Positions 17,695 to 27,258 of a stretch of 64,000 nt of DNA are shown here, one piece after another. Below the pieces are notes generated by a model. That model had not been told where the DNA came from and ran no database searches. It was given only the letters and a program-made list of their open reading frames with translations. A program made the translations under genes and the position numbers. This stretch comes from Pseudomonas synxantha (GTDB lineage: Bacteria; Pseudomonadota; Gammaproteobacteria; Pseudomonadales; Pseudomonadaceae): the NCBI RefSeq assembly GCF_900105675.1, contig NZ_LT629786.1, positions 2,232,001-2,296,000 on the forward strand, written 5' to 3'. How positions within the stretch are numbered: position 1 is the stretch's first letter; the number at the start of each line of letters is the position of its first letter.

Positions 17695-18578
17695 TGAAGG
17701 CAGGTCTTCGCATCGACGTCGATACCTACCGTGGCACCCGTGAAGGTGTGCCTCGGTTGCTCGAGTCCCTGGACGAAGCTGGGGTGAAGGCGACGTTCTT
17801 CTTCAGTGTCGGGCCGGACAACATGGGGCGTCACCTGTGGCGCCTGATCCGCCCGCAATTCCTGTGGAAGATGCTGCGTTCCAATGCCGCTGGCCTGTAT
17901 GGCTGGGACATCCTGCTGGCCGGCACTGCGTGGCCAGGCAAGCCGATTGGCCGCGACCTGGGGCATTTGATGCGCCAGGCCAAGGCTGCCGGGCATGAAG
18001 TCGGCCTGCACGCCTGGGACCACCATGGCTGGCAGGCCAACGCCGGGCGCTGGAGCGAGGCGCAGCTGGTCGAGCAGATTCGCCGCGGTGTACAGACCTT
18101 GAGCGACATCCTTGGTGAGCGCGTGGATTGTTCAGCGGCCGCCGGTTGGCGTGCCGATGAGCGTGTGGTGCAAGCCAAGCAAGGGTTCAACTTTCGCTAC
18201 AACAGTGATTGCCGGGGCACCAGCCTGTTTCGCCCGACCTTGGCCGATGGCAGTGCGGGCACCCCACAAATTCCGGTAGACCTGCCGACCTTCGACGAGA
18301 TCGTTGGGCCGGTAGTGGCTGCCACAGACTTTAATAGCTTCATTCTTGATCGGTTCAACGCCTCGAAGCTCAACGTCTACACGATCCACGCAGAAGTAGA
18401 AGGGATTCTGATGGCCAATGATTTTCGCCAATTGCTCGCCCAGGCAGGGCAGCGTGGCATCGAGTTCAAACCCCTGGGTGAGTTGTTGCCTGCGGATGTG
18501 GCCACCCTGCCCCAGCAACAGCTGGTGCGCGGCGCATTGAGCGGCCGCGAGGGTTGGCTCGGAGTACAGCAAGCATGA
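17694..18578 (+). CDS. arnD: 4-deoxy-4-formamido-L-arabinose-phosphoundecaprenol deformylase
   Basis: ArnD removes the formyl group from the undecaprenyl-linked sugar, making the step to L-Ara4N irreversible. The 294-residue product is a NodB-type polysaccharide deacetylase fold: [19 protein letters not shown] carries the metal-binding Asp pair region, [12 protein letters not shown] the metal-binding histidines, and [11 protein letters not shown] a conserved Arg segment. The start overlaps the arnA stop by one base (TAATG), and its own stop overlaps arnT. Confidence 0.96.
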   Translation: MKAGLRIDVDTYRGTREGVPRLLESLDEAGVKATFFFSVGPDNMGRHLWRLIRPQFLWKMLRSNAAGLYGWDILLAGTAWPGKPIGRDLGHLMRQAKAAGHEVGLHAWDHHGWQANAGRWSEAQLVEQIRRGVQTLSDILGERVDCSAAAGWRADERVVQAKQGFNFRYNSDCRGTSLFRPTLADGSAGTPQIPVDLPTFDEIVGPVVAATDFNSFILDRFNASKLNVYTIHAEVEGILMANDFRQLLAQAGQRGIEFKPLGELLPADVATLPQQQLVRGALSGREGWLGVQQA

Positions 18579-20230
18579 TCCGCCGCTGGGCTTTGCCCCT
18601 GCTCCTGTTGGCGTTTGCTGTGGTCTATCTGCTGCCGCTGGCCACCCATGGCCTGTGGATTCCGGATGAAACCCGTTATGCGCAGATCAGCCAGGAAATG
18701 CTGCTGACCGGCAAATGGGCGTCACCGCACTTCATGGGCATCCGCTATTTCGAAAAACCCGCCGCAGGCTATTGGATAATCGCGCTGGGTCAGGCGCTCT
18801 TCGGGCAGAACCTGTTCGGCGTACGGTTTGCCTCGGCCTTGAGCACCGCCTTGAGCATTCTGCTGGTCTACCTGGTATCTCGCCGGCTGTGGAACGACCC
18901 GCAGAAAAGCCTGGTCAGCACCGTTCTGTACATGAGTTTCGTCAGTGTCGCGGCGCTCGGCGGCTATGCCAACCTGGACCCGCAGTTCACCTTCTGGGTC
19001 AACCTGACCGGCGTGGCGTTGTGGTTCTGCTTCGACAGCAGCACGCGGCGTGGCCGACTGTGGTCCTGGGCCCTGCTGGGTTTCGCGTGCGGCATGGGTT
19101 TCATGACCAAGGGCTTCCTGGCCTGGTTGCTGCCGGTATTGGTCGCCCTGCCCTACGCCCTCTGGCAAAAACGCTTGGGTGAATTGTTCAAGTTCGGCGT
19201 TGTGGCCGTGCTGGTGGCGATTGTGGTCAGCGTGCCGTGGGCGTTGGCCGTGCACCTGCAAGAGCCGGACTACTGGCACTTCTTCTTCTGGCACGAGCAT
19301 ATCCAACGCTTCGCCGGTGAAGACGCTCAGCATGCCGAACCGTTCTGGTATTACCTGCCGCTGCTGGTAGCGTTCGCGCTGCCATGGGTTGCGCTGCTGC
19401 CGTCTACAGCCAAAGAGGCGTGGCTGCAAAAACGCGTGCCAAAGACGGCGTTCCTGCTGCTCTGGCTGCTGATGCCCCTGGCGTTTTTCAGCCTGGCCAA
19501 GGGCAAGCTGCCTTCCTACATCATGCCGTGCATGTTGCCCCTGGCGCTCCTGATGGGCTCGACCCTGAGTGACAAACTCACTCAGCGCCACGGCCGCGTC
19601 CTGCGCATCAACGGTTGGTTGAACCTGGCGATCGGTGTACTGGTGCTGCTGGCCCTCAGCTGGTTCCAGTTGAAGAAACCGGTGTACGAACCCGGCGAGG
19701 AAACCCTCAGCCTGGTCTTGGTGTTCACCTTCTTGTTCGGTTGGATCGTCGTCAATCTGCTGCAAGCGGCGCGCCCCTTGACATTGTGGGCCGCGCCCCT
19801 GATCGGCAGTGGGTTGTTGGTGGTGCTGGTGCCTGCGGCGTTGCCCCATTCGGTGGTTTATAACAAGACCCCGGACCAGTTCATCATTGATCACATCGAC
19901 GAGTTGCAGCCCACCGTCGCCCTGTTGAGCAATGACCTTGGCGCCGCCTCAGCGCTGTCATGGCGCCTGAAACGCCCCGATATCACGCTGTACAACACCT
20001 CAGGAGAGGTCAAGTACGGCCTGACTTATGCGGATACGGCCCCGCGCCTGGTGGACCGCAACGCGATTCAGGCATGGATGGAGCAAACCCGGCGTACCGG
20101 CGCTGTTGGCGTGGTGATGCGGGTCAATAGCGCCGGCGAAAAGGAAGAACTCGCGCTGCTGCCTGCCGATGGCAAGCGCTATGCACAGGGCAAGATCGTG
20201 ATCCTGATTTTCCCGCAGGTCGCGCCATGA
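18575..20230 (+). CDS. arnT: Undecaprenyl phosphate-alpha-L-Ara4N transferase
   Basis: ArnT transfers L-Ara4N to lipid A phosphates on the periplasmic face of the inner membrane, lowering binding of polymyxin and cationic peptides. The 551-residue GT-C enzyme has about 13 membrane segments, the [19 protein letters not shown] loop with the catalytic acidic residues, and [15 protein letters not shown]-terminal periplasmic domain of about 150 residues follows the last helices. Start ATG 18575 overlaps the arnD stop (ATGA). Confidence 0.96.
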   Translation: MIRRWALPLLLLAFAVVYLLPLATHGLWIPDETRYAQISQEMLLTGKWASPHFMGIRYFEKPAAGYWIIALGQALFGQNLFGVRFASALSTALSILLVYLVSRRLWNDPQKSLVSTVLYMSFVSVAALGGYANLDPQFTFWVNLTGVALWFCFDSSTRRGRLWSWALLGFACGMGFMTKGFLAWLLPVLVALPYALWQKRLGELFKFGVVAVLVAIVVSVPWALAVHLQEPDYWHFFFWHEHIQRFAGEDAQHAEPFWYYLPLLVAFALPWVALLPSTAKEAWLQKRVPKTAFLLLWLLMPLAFFSLAKGKLPSYIMPCMLPLALLMGSTLSDKLTQRHGRVLRINGWLNLAIGVLVLLALSWFQLKKPVYEPGEETLSLVLVFTFLFGWIVVNLLQAARPLTLWAAPLIGSGLLVVLVPAALPHSVVYNKTPDQFIIDHIDELQPTVALLSNDLGAASALSWRLKRPDITLYNTSGEVKYGLTYADTAPRLVDRNAIQAWMEQTRRTGAVGVVMRVNSAGEKEELALLPADGKRYAQGKIVILIFPQVAP

Positions 20231-20574
20231 TCACCCTGCTGCTGTTGCTCACAGCCTGCCTGCTCACCTGCATGGGCCAGGTCTCGCAAAAGTTCGCCGT
20301 AGAAAGCTGGCGTGACGTGCCGGATGGTTGGGCGTTGAAACTGCGCTCGCCGTGGTTATGGTCGGCGCTGGTGTGCCTGGGCCTGGGCCTGCTGGTGTGG
20401 CTGCTGGTGCTGCAGCGCCTGGAAGTGGGCATTGCCTACCCCATGCTCAGCTTGAATTTCGTGCTGGTCACGCTGGTGGCGCGCTTTGTGTTTCACGAAC
20501 CCATCGATGGCCGTCACTGGCTGGGTGTGGCGCTGGTGATTGTCGGTGTCGCCTTGCTGGGGCGTCAGGTATGA
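20227..20574 (+). CDS. arnE: L-Ara4N-phosphoundecaprenol flippase subunit ArnE
   Basis: A 115-residue small membrane protein of the EamA/SMR-like fold with four helices. With ArnF it forms the flippase that moves undecaprenyl-phosphate-L-Ara4N to the periplasmic face. Recognisable pieces are [18 protein letters not shown] at the start and [20 protein letters not shown]. Both ends overlap neighbours through ATGA junctions, implying tight co-translation. Confidence 0.93.
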   Translation: MITLLLLLTACLLTCMGQVSQKFAVESWRDVPDGWALKLRSPWLWSALVCLGLGLLVWLLVLQRLEVGIAYPMLSLNFVLVTLVARFVFHEPIDGRHWLGVALVIVGVALLGRQV

Positions 20575-20984
20575 GCCGCGTACGGGGTTTGGCCCTGGCC
20601 CTTGGCAGTGTCGGCCTGGTGAGTGGCGCCCAGTTGGGCATGCGCTGGGCCATGACACGCCTGCCCTTGCCCGCCGAATGGCTGGCAGCCTTCACCAGCA
20701 ACAGCATCGACCTCAGCGCCTTGGGCGTGGTGATCCTGGCGATCAGCGCCTATGCGCTGTCGATGCTCTGCTGGCTCGGCGCGCTGAAGGACTTGCCCCT
20801 TGGCCGCGCCTATTCGTTGCTCAGCATCAGCTACGCGCTGGTTTACCTGCTGGCCGCCAGCCTGCCGGTGTTCAACGAAGGTTTCTCGCTTTCAAAAACC
20901 CTGGGGGTGGCCTTGGTCATCCTCGGTGTACTGGTTATCAACTCTCGTCGTGCTAGCACCTCAAGTCCCAGGAATACCCCATGA
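20571..20984 (+). CDS. arnF: L-Ara4N-phosphoundecaprenol flippase subunit ArnF
   Basis: A 137-residue partner of ArnE with four predicted helices. Segments [17 protein letters not shown] and [18 protein letters not shown] are typical of ArnF. The start ATG 20571 overlaps the arnE stop; a longer frame open from 20328 is only read-through of the arnE coding region. The stop overlaps ugd. Confidence 0.92.
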   Translation: MSRVRGLALALGSVGLVSGAQLGMRWAMTRLPLPAEWLAAFTSNSIDLSALGVVILAISAYALSMLCWLGALKDLPLGRAYSLLSISYALVYLLAASLPVFNEGFSLSKTLGVALVILGVLVINSRRASTSSPRNTP

Positions 20985-22363
20985 AAATCAGTGTATTTGG
21001 TAGTGGTTACGTTGGTTTGGTACAGGCCACTGTACTCGCCGAAGTCGGTCACGATGTCATTTGCATGGACGTTGACAAGAGCAAGGTCGAGGCCCTGCAG
21101 AAAGGCCACGTGACCATCTTTGAACCGGGCCTGGCCGCGATGGTCAAGGACAACCTGGAAAGCGGGCGCCTGCACTTTACCTACGACGAAAAACTTGCCG
21201 TCGAGCACGGTGAAGTGCTGTTCATCGCCGTGGGCACGCCGTCCGACGAGGACGGTTCGGCAGACCTGAAATACGTGCTGTCGGTGGGTGACGCCGTGTC
21301 CCGCCACCGCGTGGAGCCGGTGATCCTGGTGGAGAAGTCCACCGTGCCCGTCGGTACAGGCGACACCCTGCGCGCCCATATCGAAAAGAACCTGCATATT
21401 GCAGGCCGTCACCTGGACTTCGATATCGTCTCCAACCCGGAATTCCTCAAGGAAGGCTCGGCCGTTGCCGATTGCCGCCGTCCGGATCGCATCATCATCG
21501 GCTGCGAACGTGAAGAAGTGCGTGAGGTGATGCGCGACCTGTATGCCCCGTTCAACCGCAACCACGACCGCATTATCTTCATGGACCTGCGCAGCGCCGA
21601 GCTGACCAAGTACGCCGCCAACTGCATGCTGGCCACCAAGATCAGCTTCATCAACCAGATCGCCGAGCTGGCCGAACACCTGGGCGCCGATATTGAAGCA
21701 GTGCGCCTGGGCATTGGTGCCGACTCGCGGATCGGCTACCACTTCATCTACCCGGGCTGCGGCTATGGCGGCTCATGTTTCCCCAAGGACATGCGCGCCT
21801 TGATCCACAGCGCCAAGCAAGCCAATTGCTCCAGCGACCTGCTCGAAGCCGTGGAAGCCATCAACCAGCGGCAGAAGAGCAAGCTCTTCGAGCGTATCAA
21901 CGCGTTCTTCAAGGGTAATCTCAAGGGCAAGACGTTCGCCTTGTGGGGCTTGGCCTTCAAACCCAATACCGATGACATGCGCGACGCCCCCAGCCGAGTG
22001 CTGATGGAAGCCCTCTGGGCTGCCGGCGCGAATGTGCGCGCCTTCGACCCGGAAGCCATGCAGGAAACCCAGCGCATCTACGGCGATGACCCGCGGCTGA
22101 TGCTGATGGGCACCCCGGAGTCCACCCTGGGCGGCGCCGACGCACTGATCGTGTGTACCGAATGGCAGCAATTCAAGGCACCGGACTTCGACCTGATTCA
22201 CCAGCGCCTGAAAACCCCGGTGATCTTCGATGGCCGCAACCTGTATGACGGTGAGCGCCTGACACGCAAAGGCTTCAAGTATTTCCCCATCGGCCGTGGC
22301 GATTCCTGCGAGTTGCCGATTCCCCAGCAAAACTGGGTGGAACAGGTCAGGGATGTCGGCTAG
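20981..22363 (+). CDS. ugd: UDP-glucose 6-dehydrogenase
   Basis: The enzyme oxidises UDP-glucose to UDP-glucuronate with two NAD+, providing the ArnA substrate. The 460-residue protein has the Rossmann start [43 protein letters not shown], and the catalytic cysteine in [13 protein letters not shown] near residue 265. The C-terminal UDP-binding domain has [19 protein letters not shown]. Its inclusion at the end of the arn operon is common in Pseudomonas (also called pmrE). Confidence 0.97.
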   Translation: MKISVFGSGYVGLVQATVLAEVGHDVICMDVDKSKVEALQKGHVTIFEPGLAAMVKDNLESGRLHFTYDEKLAVEHGEVLFIAVGTPSDEDGSADLKYVLSVGDAVSRHRVEPVILVEKSTVPVGTGDTLRAHIEKNLHIAGRHLDFDIVSNPEFLKEGSAVADCRRPDRIIIGCEREEVREVMRDLYAPFNRNHDRIIFMDLRSAELTKYAANCMLATKISFINQIAELAEHLGADIEAVRLGIGADSRIGYHFIYPGCGYGGSCFPKDMRALIHSAKQANCSSDLLEAVEAINQRQKSKLFERINAFFKGNLKGKTFALWGLAFKPNTDDMRDAPSRVLMEALWAAGANVRAFDPEAMQETQRIYGDDPRLMLMGTPESTLGGADALIVCTEWQQFKAPDFDLIHQRLKTPVIFDGRNLYDGERLTRKGFKYFPIGRGDSCELPIPQQNWVEQVRDVG

Positions 22364-23986
22364 GTGAACAAGGTTTTCCCGTCCCTGCAGAGTGCAACGA
22401 TCCGCCGCCAGTCTCTGGGGCTTGGGCTGCTGGCGCTGATGCTGTTCATTGCCGGCAACTGGCACCAGGCGATCATCGGCTTCGATTCGCGCTTCGTGGT
22501 CTTTGCCCAGGAAATGCTGCGCCATGGGCCAAGCTTTTTCCCCACCACCTACGGTCAGCCCTATGCCGACTACCTGGCGACGTCGACCCTGCTGACCTGG
22601 CTGTTGTCGTTGCCCTTCGGCCAGGTCACCAGCCTGACGGCGTGGCTGCCCACCGCGCTCGCATCGGCGCTGATCGTGGTGCTGGTGTATCGCCTGATCG
22701 CGCCCTACTCGCCGCGCTGGGGCCTGCTGAGCATTGCGATGTTGCTGCTCAGCAGCACTTTTGTCAGCGAAACCCGCTCGGTCTCCCTGGACCAAATGCT
22801 CGCTGCCGTGGCCCTGGCCGTGTTTTACCTGGGGTATGCCCATGATCACTTCGCTGCCGCCAAGCGCCTGCATTGGGTGTTTCTGTTGCTGTTGCTGGGG
22901 TTTGCGATCCGTGGGCCGATTGGCCTGGTAATCCCCACTGGCGTGTTGTGCAGCTATTACCTGATCAACCGCCAATGGCGCCAGCTGTTCAGCTTCGGCC
23001 TGCTGTCACTGGCGCTGCTGGCGGCGTGTGTCGGCCTGCTGTTGCTGCTGGCCAAGCTCAGTGGCGGCGAAGACTTCATGCATGACGTAATTCGCATGCA
23101 GTTCCTTGGACGCATGGACGGCAGCGAAGGCTCCAGCGGCGTGCTGTATTACTTCACCAGCTCCATGGGCAACTACGCCATGGCCTATCCGCTGGCATTG
23201 CTGGCGCTGCTGGCCGTGGTGATTGGCGGCCGGCGCGGGCCGGACCCGGCGTTGAAGCTGGTGTGCTATTGCGCGACCGCGGCTTTGCTGGTGATGCTGG
23301 GCCTGTCGGTGCCCCAGGCCAAGAAGGCGCGTTATATCCTGCCGATGCTGCCGTTTGCAGCCATCATCGCCGCGTACCCTTTCCAGGTCTCCCAGGGCCG
23401 TCTCTTTACCTGGCTGCGTGGGCTGACACTGGGTCTCTGGACGCTGTTGCCAACGCTTTTGGCGATTGGCCTGGTGGTGGCGCGGCGGCGTTATCCAGAG
23501 CCGCTGGCCAGCCTCGAGCTGATCTTCGTCGTGCTCGGGCTGCTCCAGGTCCTGGCTTTGCTGGCACTGCTCAAGGCGCGACTACGCCACTATGGTCCCG
23601 CCTTGGCCGCCGTGCTGGCGCTCTGGACCACCTACATCATGGTGGTTGAGCCCTTGGAACGCCGGCTGTACGACACCCGCACGTTCAGCCTTGCCGTCAA
23701 GGCCAGGGTCCTGCAGCAGCCGGCCCCGCTGGTACTGCACGCCTTGGGCAAAGACGCGAAAGCCATCAAGTTCATGGTTAATTACGATTGTGACAAGGTA
23801 CCGTTATTTACCCAATTGCCTGTCGATTTGAAACCGATCCTGGCACCGGCCTGGGTCGTCATGAGCCTGGCAGACTTTGAAACGCTGGACGATCCACGTC
23901 TGCGTGCGATCACGCCGACGCTCACCGGCGAGTTCGACAAGACCCCTTATGTACTGCTGCATTTGGCAGCCACTTCGGCGCCTTGA
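22364..23986 (+). CDS. Second ArnT-like GT-C family glycosyltransferase
   Basis: A 540-residue polytopic protein with about 12 helices, starting at a GTG that follows the ugd stop codon directly. The topology and the early loop FDSRFVVFAQEMLRHGPSFF resemble ArnT and other dolichyl-phosphate-mannose-type enzymes, with SETRSVSLDQMLAAVALAVF further on. It has a smaller C-terminal periplasmic part than ArnT (about 90 residues). The acidic residue in the first loop (DSRF) is kept, but the WIPDETRYA motif of ArnT is not. It probably adds a lipid-linked sugar to an envelope acceptor; donor and acceptor are unknown. Being last in the operon ties it to lipid A modification. Confidence 0.8.
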   Translation: MNKVFPSLQSATIRRQSLGLGLLALMLFIAGNWHQAIIGFDSRFVVFAQEMLRHGPSFFPTTYGQPYADYLATSTLLTWLLSLPFGQVTSLTAWLPTALASALIVVLVYRLIAPYSPRWGLLSIAMLLLSSTFVSETRSVSLDQMLAAVALAVFYLGYAHDHFAAAKRLHWVFLLLLLGFAIRGPIGLVIPTGVLCSYYLINRQWRQLFSFGLLSLALLAACVGLLLLLAKLSGGEDFMHDVIRMQFLGRMDGSEGSSGVLYYFTSSMGNYAMAYPLALLALLAVVIGGRRGPDPALKLVCYCATAALLVMLGLSVPQAKKARYILPMLPFAAIIAAYPFQVSQGRLFTWLRGLTLGLWTLLPTLLAIGLVVARRRYPEPLASLELIFVVLGLLQVLALLALLKARLRHYGPALAAVLALWTTYIMVVEPLERRLYDTRTFSLAVKARVLQQPAPLVLHALGKDAKAIKFMVNYDCDKVPLFTQLPVDLKPILAPAWVVMSLADFETLDDPRLRAITPTLTGEFDKTPYVLLHLAATSAP

Positions 23987-24015
23987 GTGCTTTTCCCATG
24001 GCATCGTAAGAAAGA

Positions 24016-24045
24016 GCGCCCACTCTTCAGCCAGTGGGCGTCTTT
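24016..24045 (+). terminator. Rho-independent terminator of the arn operon
   Basis: Stem GCGCCCACT pairs with AGTGGGCG around an 8-nt loop, followed by TCTTTC. It lies 30 bp after the last gene of the arn operon. Confidence 0.8.
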
Positions 24046-24161
24046 CATCACAGGCACCAAGAAAACACCTACATTCCTTTGCGTAATGGCTGGTGCACTT
24101 TCCCTTCCTGCGCTTGGAACCCGACTGTAGACTCGCTGCCACGTGCACTAAATATCTACTA

Positions 24162-24195
24162 CCCGATTGTCAGGGCTCATTTGCTGACAATCGGG
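24162..24195. repeat. 12-bp perfect inverted repeat upstream of a small ORF
   Basis: CCCGATTGTCAG and CTGACAATCGGG are separated by 10 bases. No T-run follows on either strand, so a terminator is unlikely. It sits about 75 bp upstream of the small gene at 24270 and could be an operator or an RNA hairpin. Confidence 0.6.
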
Positions 24196-24269
24196 CCAAG
24201 GCACTCCATGACAACAAGGACGCTGTAGGCTGCCCACGCGATGGCTTACTTCATTGAGAGGACAATGCC

Positions 24270-24494
24270 GTGCGAGAGGAACTGTTCACTGTACCTTTAC
24301 CCAGACTGGATCGTTTAATGGAGTTGCGCGACGCGTTGGTGGCACTCAAGGGGCCGTTGGCAGACGACCCCAAGCTGCGGGAAGACCTGCAGGCGCGCCT
24401 GTTCAATGAAGAGGTAAGCATCCGTGTGCTGGGTAAGATCTGCACGGCCACGCCAACACCAGCCGGGCCGATTACCTATGGCGATGCCTTTTGA
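24270..24494 (+). CDS. Small hypothetical protein (74 residues)
   Basis: GTG start with a GAGAGGA ribosome-binding site about 8 bases upstream. The product is helical and charged (PLPRLDRLMELRDALVALKG, then LREDLQARLFNEEVSIRVLG), soluble, without a signal or membrane segment. Codon use is like that of neighbouring genes. I do not recognise the family. It is separate from the arn operon (terminator between) and may be controlled through the inverted repeat upstream. Confidence 0.6.
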   Translation: MREELFTVPLPRLDRLMELRDALVALKGPLADDPKLREDLQARLFNEEVSIRVLGKICTATPTPAGPITYGDAF

Positions 24495-24644
24495 CTGCAT
24501 CATTTTTGCATTTAAACCTCATTAATATGCAGTGGTGCCGAAGCCTCATCAGCGGCACACTGCGCAGGTTCCTCCCCCAAGTGTTGGAACTTTCAAAGGG
24601 CTGTTCCGGGAAACCAGGCAGGCCTTTTTTTTCGCCCGCTGTTT

Positions 24645-25367
24645 ATGGACCGTCTTTCAATGCTCGCTCGCTGGTTACCCGCTGCAATCAATACCCGCCC
24701 CTCCGAATGGAGCCGTGCCGCAATCGGCATGGCGCTGGGCACAATGTTCAGTGTCTGGGCCTGTGCCCAAGTGTTCGGCATGGAGGTCGCCCTGCACCTG
24801 CTCGGCCCGCTTGGGGCCTCGGCGGTGCTGCTGTTTGCCGTCTCATCCGGGGCCCTGGCCCAGCCGTGGTCGATCATGGGCAGTTATCTCTGCGCCGGCA
24901 TCGTGGCGTTGCTGGTAGCACGGGTGCTGGGGCGTACCTTGGGCAGTGCTTGCCTGGCGGCCGGCATGACGGTGATCCTGATCTGCTGGCTGCGTTGCCT
25001 GCATCCACCGGCCGGTGGCCTGGCCATGACCCTGGTATTGGCCGACCCGGCCTCTATCGCACTGGGCTGGCACGAGCTGGCGCCGGTGATGCTCGGCGCC
25101 GGCGCCCTGCTGGCCTGTGCCCTGGCCTACAACAACGCCACGCGCACGCGTTACCCCAAAGGCCCTGTCGAGCCTGCGCCGATCTTTATTACCAACGCGC
25201 CCGTGACCGATCCCGCCATTACCGCCGCCGATCTCAAGCTGGCGCTGGCCGAGATGGAGCAGTTCTTCGATGTCGAGCCCACGGAGCTGGAACAGTTGAT
25301 ACATGCCGCCGAAGTCCATGCGCGGCGACGCAGTATCGGCGAGGTGCTGGCAAGTCGTGTGGGCTGA
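24645..25367 (+). CDS. HPP family integral membrane protein
   Basis: The 240-residue product has four helices in its first 160 residues and the signature LRCLHPPAGGLAMTLVL, where His-Pro-Pro gives the family its name. HLLGPLGASAVLLFAVSSGA is the other conserved stretch. A cytoplasmic tail of about 80 residues (AADLKLALAEMEQFFDVEPT) is mostly helical. Some HPP proteins of bacteria and plastids are linked to nitrite transport; the substrate here is unknown. Single gene. Confidence 0.88.
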   Translation: MDRLSMLARWLPAAINTRPSEWSRAAIGMALGTMFSVWACAQVFGMEVALHLLGPLGASAVLLFAVSSGALAQPWSIMGSYLCAGIVALLVARVLGRTLGSACLAAGMTVILICWLRCLHPPAGGLAMTLVLADPASIALGWHELAPVMLGAGALLACALAYNNATRTRYPKGPVEPAPIFITNAPVTDPAITAADLKLALAEMEQFFDVEPTELEQLIHAAEVHARRRSIGEVLASRVG

Positions 25368-25640
25368 GGCCTTATCCGCACCACGCGACAGATGGTGCAA
25401 TGCGCCGCTTGCGACCAGGCGGCTGACGACTAGAGTCAACATAGCACTTGAAGTTGTCTGCAGTTCAAAAGATGTCTGGGCCTTGCTGTACCAGTAGCGA
25501 AGACAAGGAACGTCTGGCTTTGGATCAATAGCAGCAGCTGCCCCTATCACCTGGGTATCTGATGCCCTCCTCGTAGTTTTCCTGCCAGTGCTCCTGCTCG
25601 GGTGTTTCGAAATGCTCATTCGAAACAGGAGAGCTTTGCC

Positions 25641-27257
25641 TTGAACGACCTATTCGAACAATTACTCGGTTCGCCTCTGTTCGAGCCGCGCCAACGCCAT
25701 CACATGCCCCTGAAAAGCTACATGCATCTGACCATCAAGCGTATGCATGCGATCTTTGGCACCGGCCTGATCAATAACGAACTGTGGATGGGCCAACCAC
25801 GGCAATCGGAGTTTTCTTCGCTGTGCGAGTTGATGGGGTATGTGGGCGCCTTTGATTACGCACTCCACTCCTCGATAGTCGATCACATGATTGCCGTCGA
25901 CACATTGTTCAACCATGGCTCTGCCGCACAAGTGAATCGCTATCGAGACGAAGTGATCCACCTGCGCAAGGTCTACGCCTTCGGCTGCACGGAAGTCGCA
26001 GGGGGAACCGACGTGCGCAATGTGCGAACGACGGTGACGTACGATCGGCAAAACCATAGCCTGGTGCTCGACTCCCCTTCCCCTGAGGCCTGCAAGTGCT
26101 GGATAGGCAATGCCTTGCGCGCAGCCCAGGTGCTGATGGTACTTGCCCGCCTGATGGTCGACGGTGAGGATCAAGGCCATCATTGGTTTCGCGTGGTTAT
26201 TCGCAAGCGCGAAAACGGTCGGCTGCTCAATGGCGTGAAAATAATGGCGTGTGATCCCAAGGGTGGAATCCACGCCAACCAAGTGGCGGCAATACGTTTC
26301 TGCCAGATGAAGTTGCCCGTTGACGCGCTGCTGCAACGCCATGCGCACTTCACCGACAAGGGCACGTTCGTCAGCGACCTGCCGTTACCCCTGCGTTTTA
26401 TCGAGGCGCTGAAGACGTTTCTGCAAGAGCGATTGATCTTCATGGCAGGCATTCGCCACAGTGCCGGCCTTACCGCTCACCTGAGCTACCGTTTCGCCCA
26501 TCACCGCCTCATCCAGGCGCCCACGGGCCAAGAGGCATTGCTGAGCCAGCCGATGTTTCGTCAACGCCTTTACGCCATACAGCTCAAGGCGCTCGCGCTC
26601 AAATACCTGGAGCAGGCAGTGCGCAAGCGCTTCGAAGCCGACTGGGCACAGGAGGCAAAGCGCAAGGAACTCCACGTGCTGGCCGCCTTGTGCAAGGCAG
26701 TGGGTGCATGGCAAGGGCTCAATGTGATCGCCTTGTCTAGAGAACTGTGTGGATCCCAGGGATTTCATCATTACAACCAGATCGTCACTCAGCGCATGGA
26801 TTGCGAGGTTGCAAATACCTTTGCCGGTGACAGCTCGATCATGGCCTATCAGGTGATCAAGGACGCCCTGGCACGACAACGGTTCGTCGACAGCCCGCCC
26901 TCCAACATCGGCCAACGCGTAGAAGCGCAGATCCTCGAGCAATGCCGCAAAGCCCCCGGGTTTACCCATGCACAGGCATTGGGGCTGGCCTATGCCAAGG
27001 CACTGGACCTGGTGATTCAGGAGGCTGAAACCCTGGGGCTGCTGTCTTGCGCGACCATCGAAGACTTGATCGGTGAGTTCGCTGATCAATTGTATCCATG
27101 GGGTGTGCGCAAGCCCCAACGTGACATGGAGGTCAGCCCACCGCAGATCGAAGCGTTGGCCAAGCAGCTCAAACCGCCCCAGGTGCTGGTCAGCGCACTG
27201 ATCGATTCAACTGATTATATCCAGCAGTTCACGCGCGCACTCTATGAGGAGCAATGA
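25641..27257 (+). CDS. Acyl-CoA oxidase/dehydrogenase-like flavoprotein
   Basis: A 538-residue protein with the acyl-CoA oxidase/dehydrogenase fold. FGCTEVAGGTDVRNVRTTVTY matches the flavin/substrate-binding segment TELGHGSNVRGIETTATY of acyl-CoA oxidases in spacing and character. The helical C-terminal half includes ELCGSQGFHHYNQIVTQRMD, equivalent to the GGHGY region. Start TTG 25641 is chosen because AGGAG lies 8 bases upstream; a GTG at 25602 would add 13 residues. First gene of a tight three-gene cluster with the P450-RidA fusion 1 bp after it. Expected to desaturate an acyl chain on CoA or a carrier protein; the real substrate is unknown. Confidence 0.75.
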   Translation: MNDLFEQLLGSPLFEPRQRHHMPLKSYMHLTIKRMHAIFGTGLINNELWMGQPRQSEFSSLCELMGYVGAFDYALHSSIVDHMIAVDTLFNHGSAAQVNRYRDEVIHLRKVYAFGCTEVAGGTDVRNVRTTVTYDRQNHSLVLDSPSPEACKCWIGNALRAAQVLMVLARLMVDGEDQGHHWFRVVIRKRENGRLLNGVKIMACDPKGGIHANQVAAIRFCQMKLPVDALLQRHAHFTDKGTFVSDLPLPLRFIEALKTFLQERLIFMAGIRHSAGLTAHLSYRFAHHRLIQAPTGQEALLSQPMFRQRLYAIQLKALALKYLEQAVRKRFEADWAQEAKRKELHVLAALCKAVGAWQGLNVIALSRELCGSQGFHHYNQIVTQRMDCEVANTFAGDSSIMAYQVIKDALARQRFVDSPPSNIGQRVEAQILEQCRKAPGFTHAQALGLAYAKALDLVIQEAETLGLLSCATIEDLIGEFADQLYPWGVRKPQRDMEVSPPQIEALAKQLKPPQVLVSALIDSTDYIQQFTRALYEEQ

Positions 27258-27258
27258 C

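Noticed and set aside
24162..24195. Inverted repeat considered as a terminator
   Set aside because: No T-run on either side, and a proper terminator already lies at 24016-24045.
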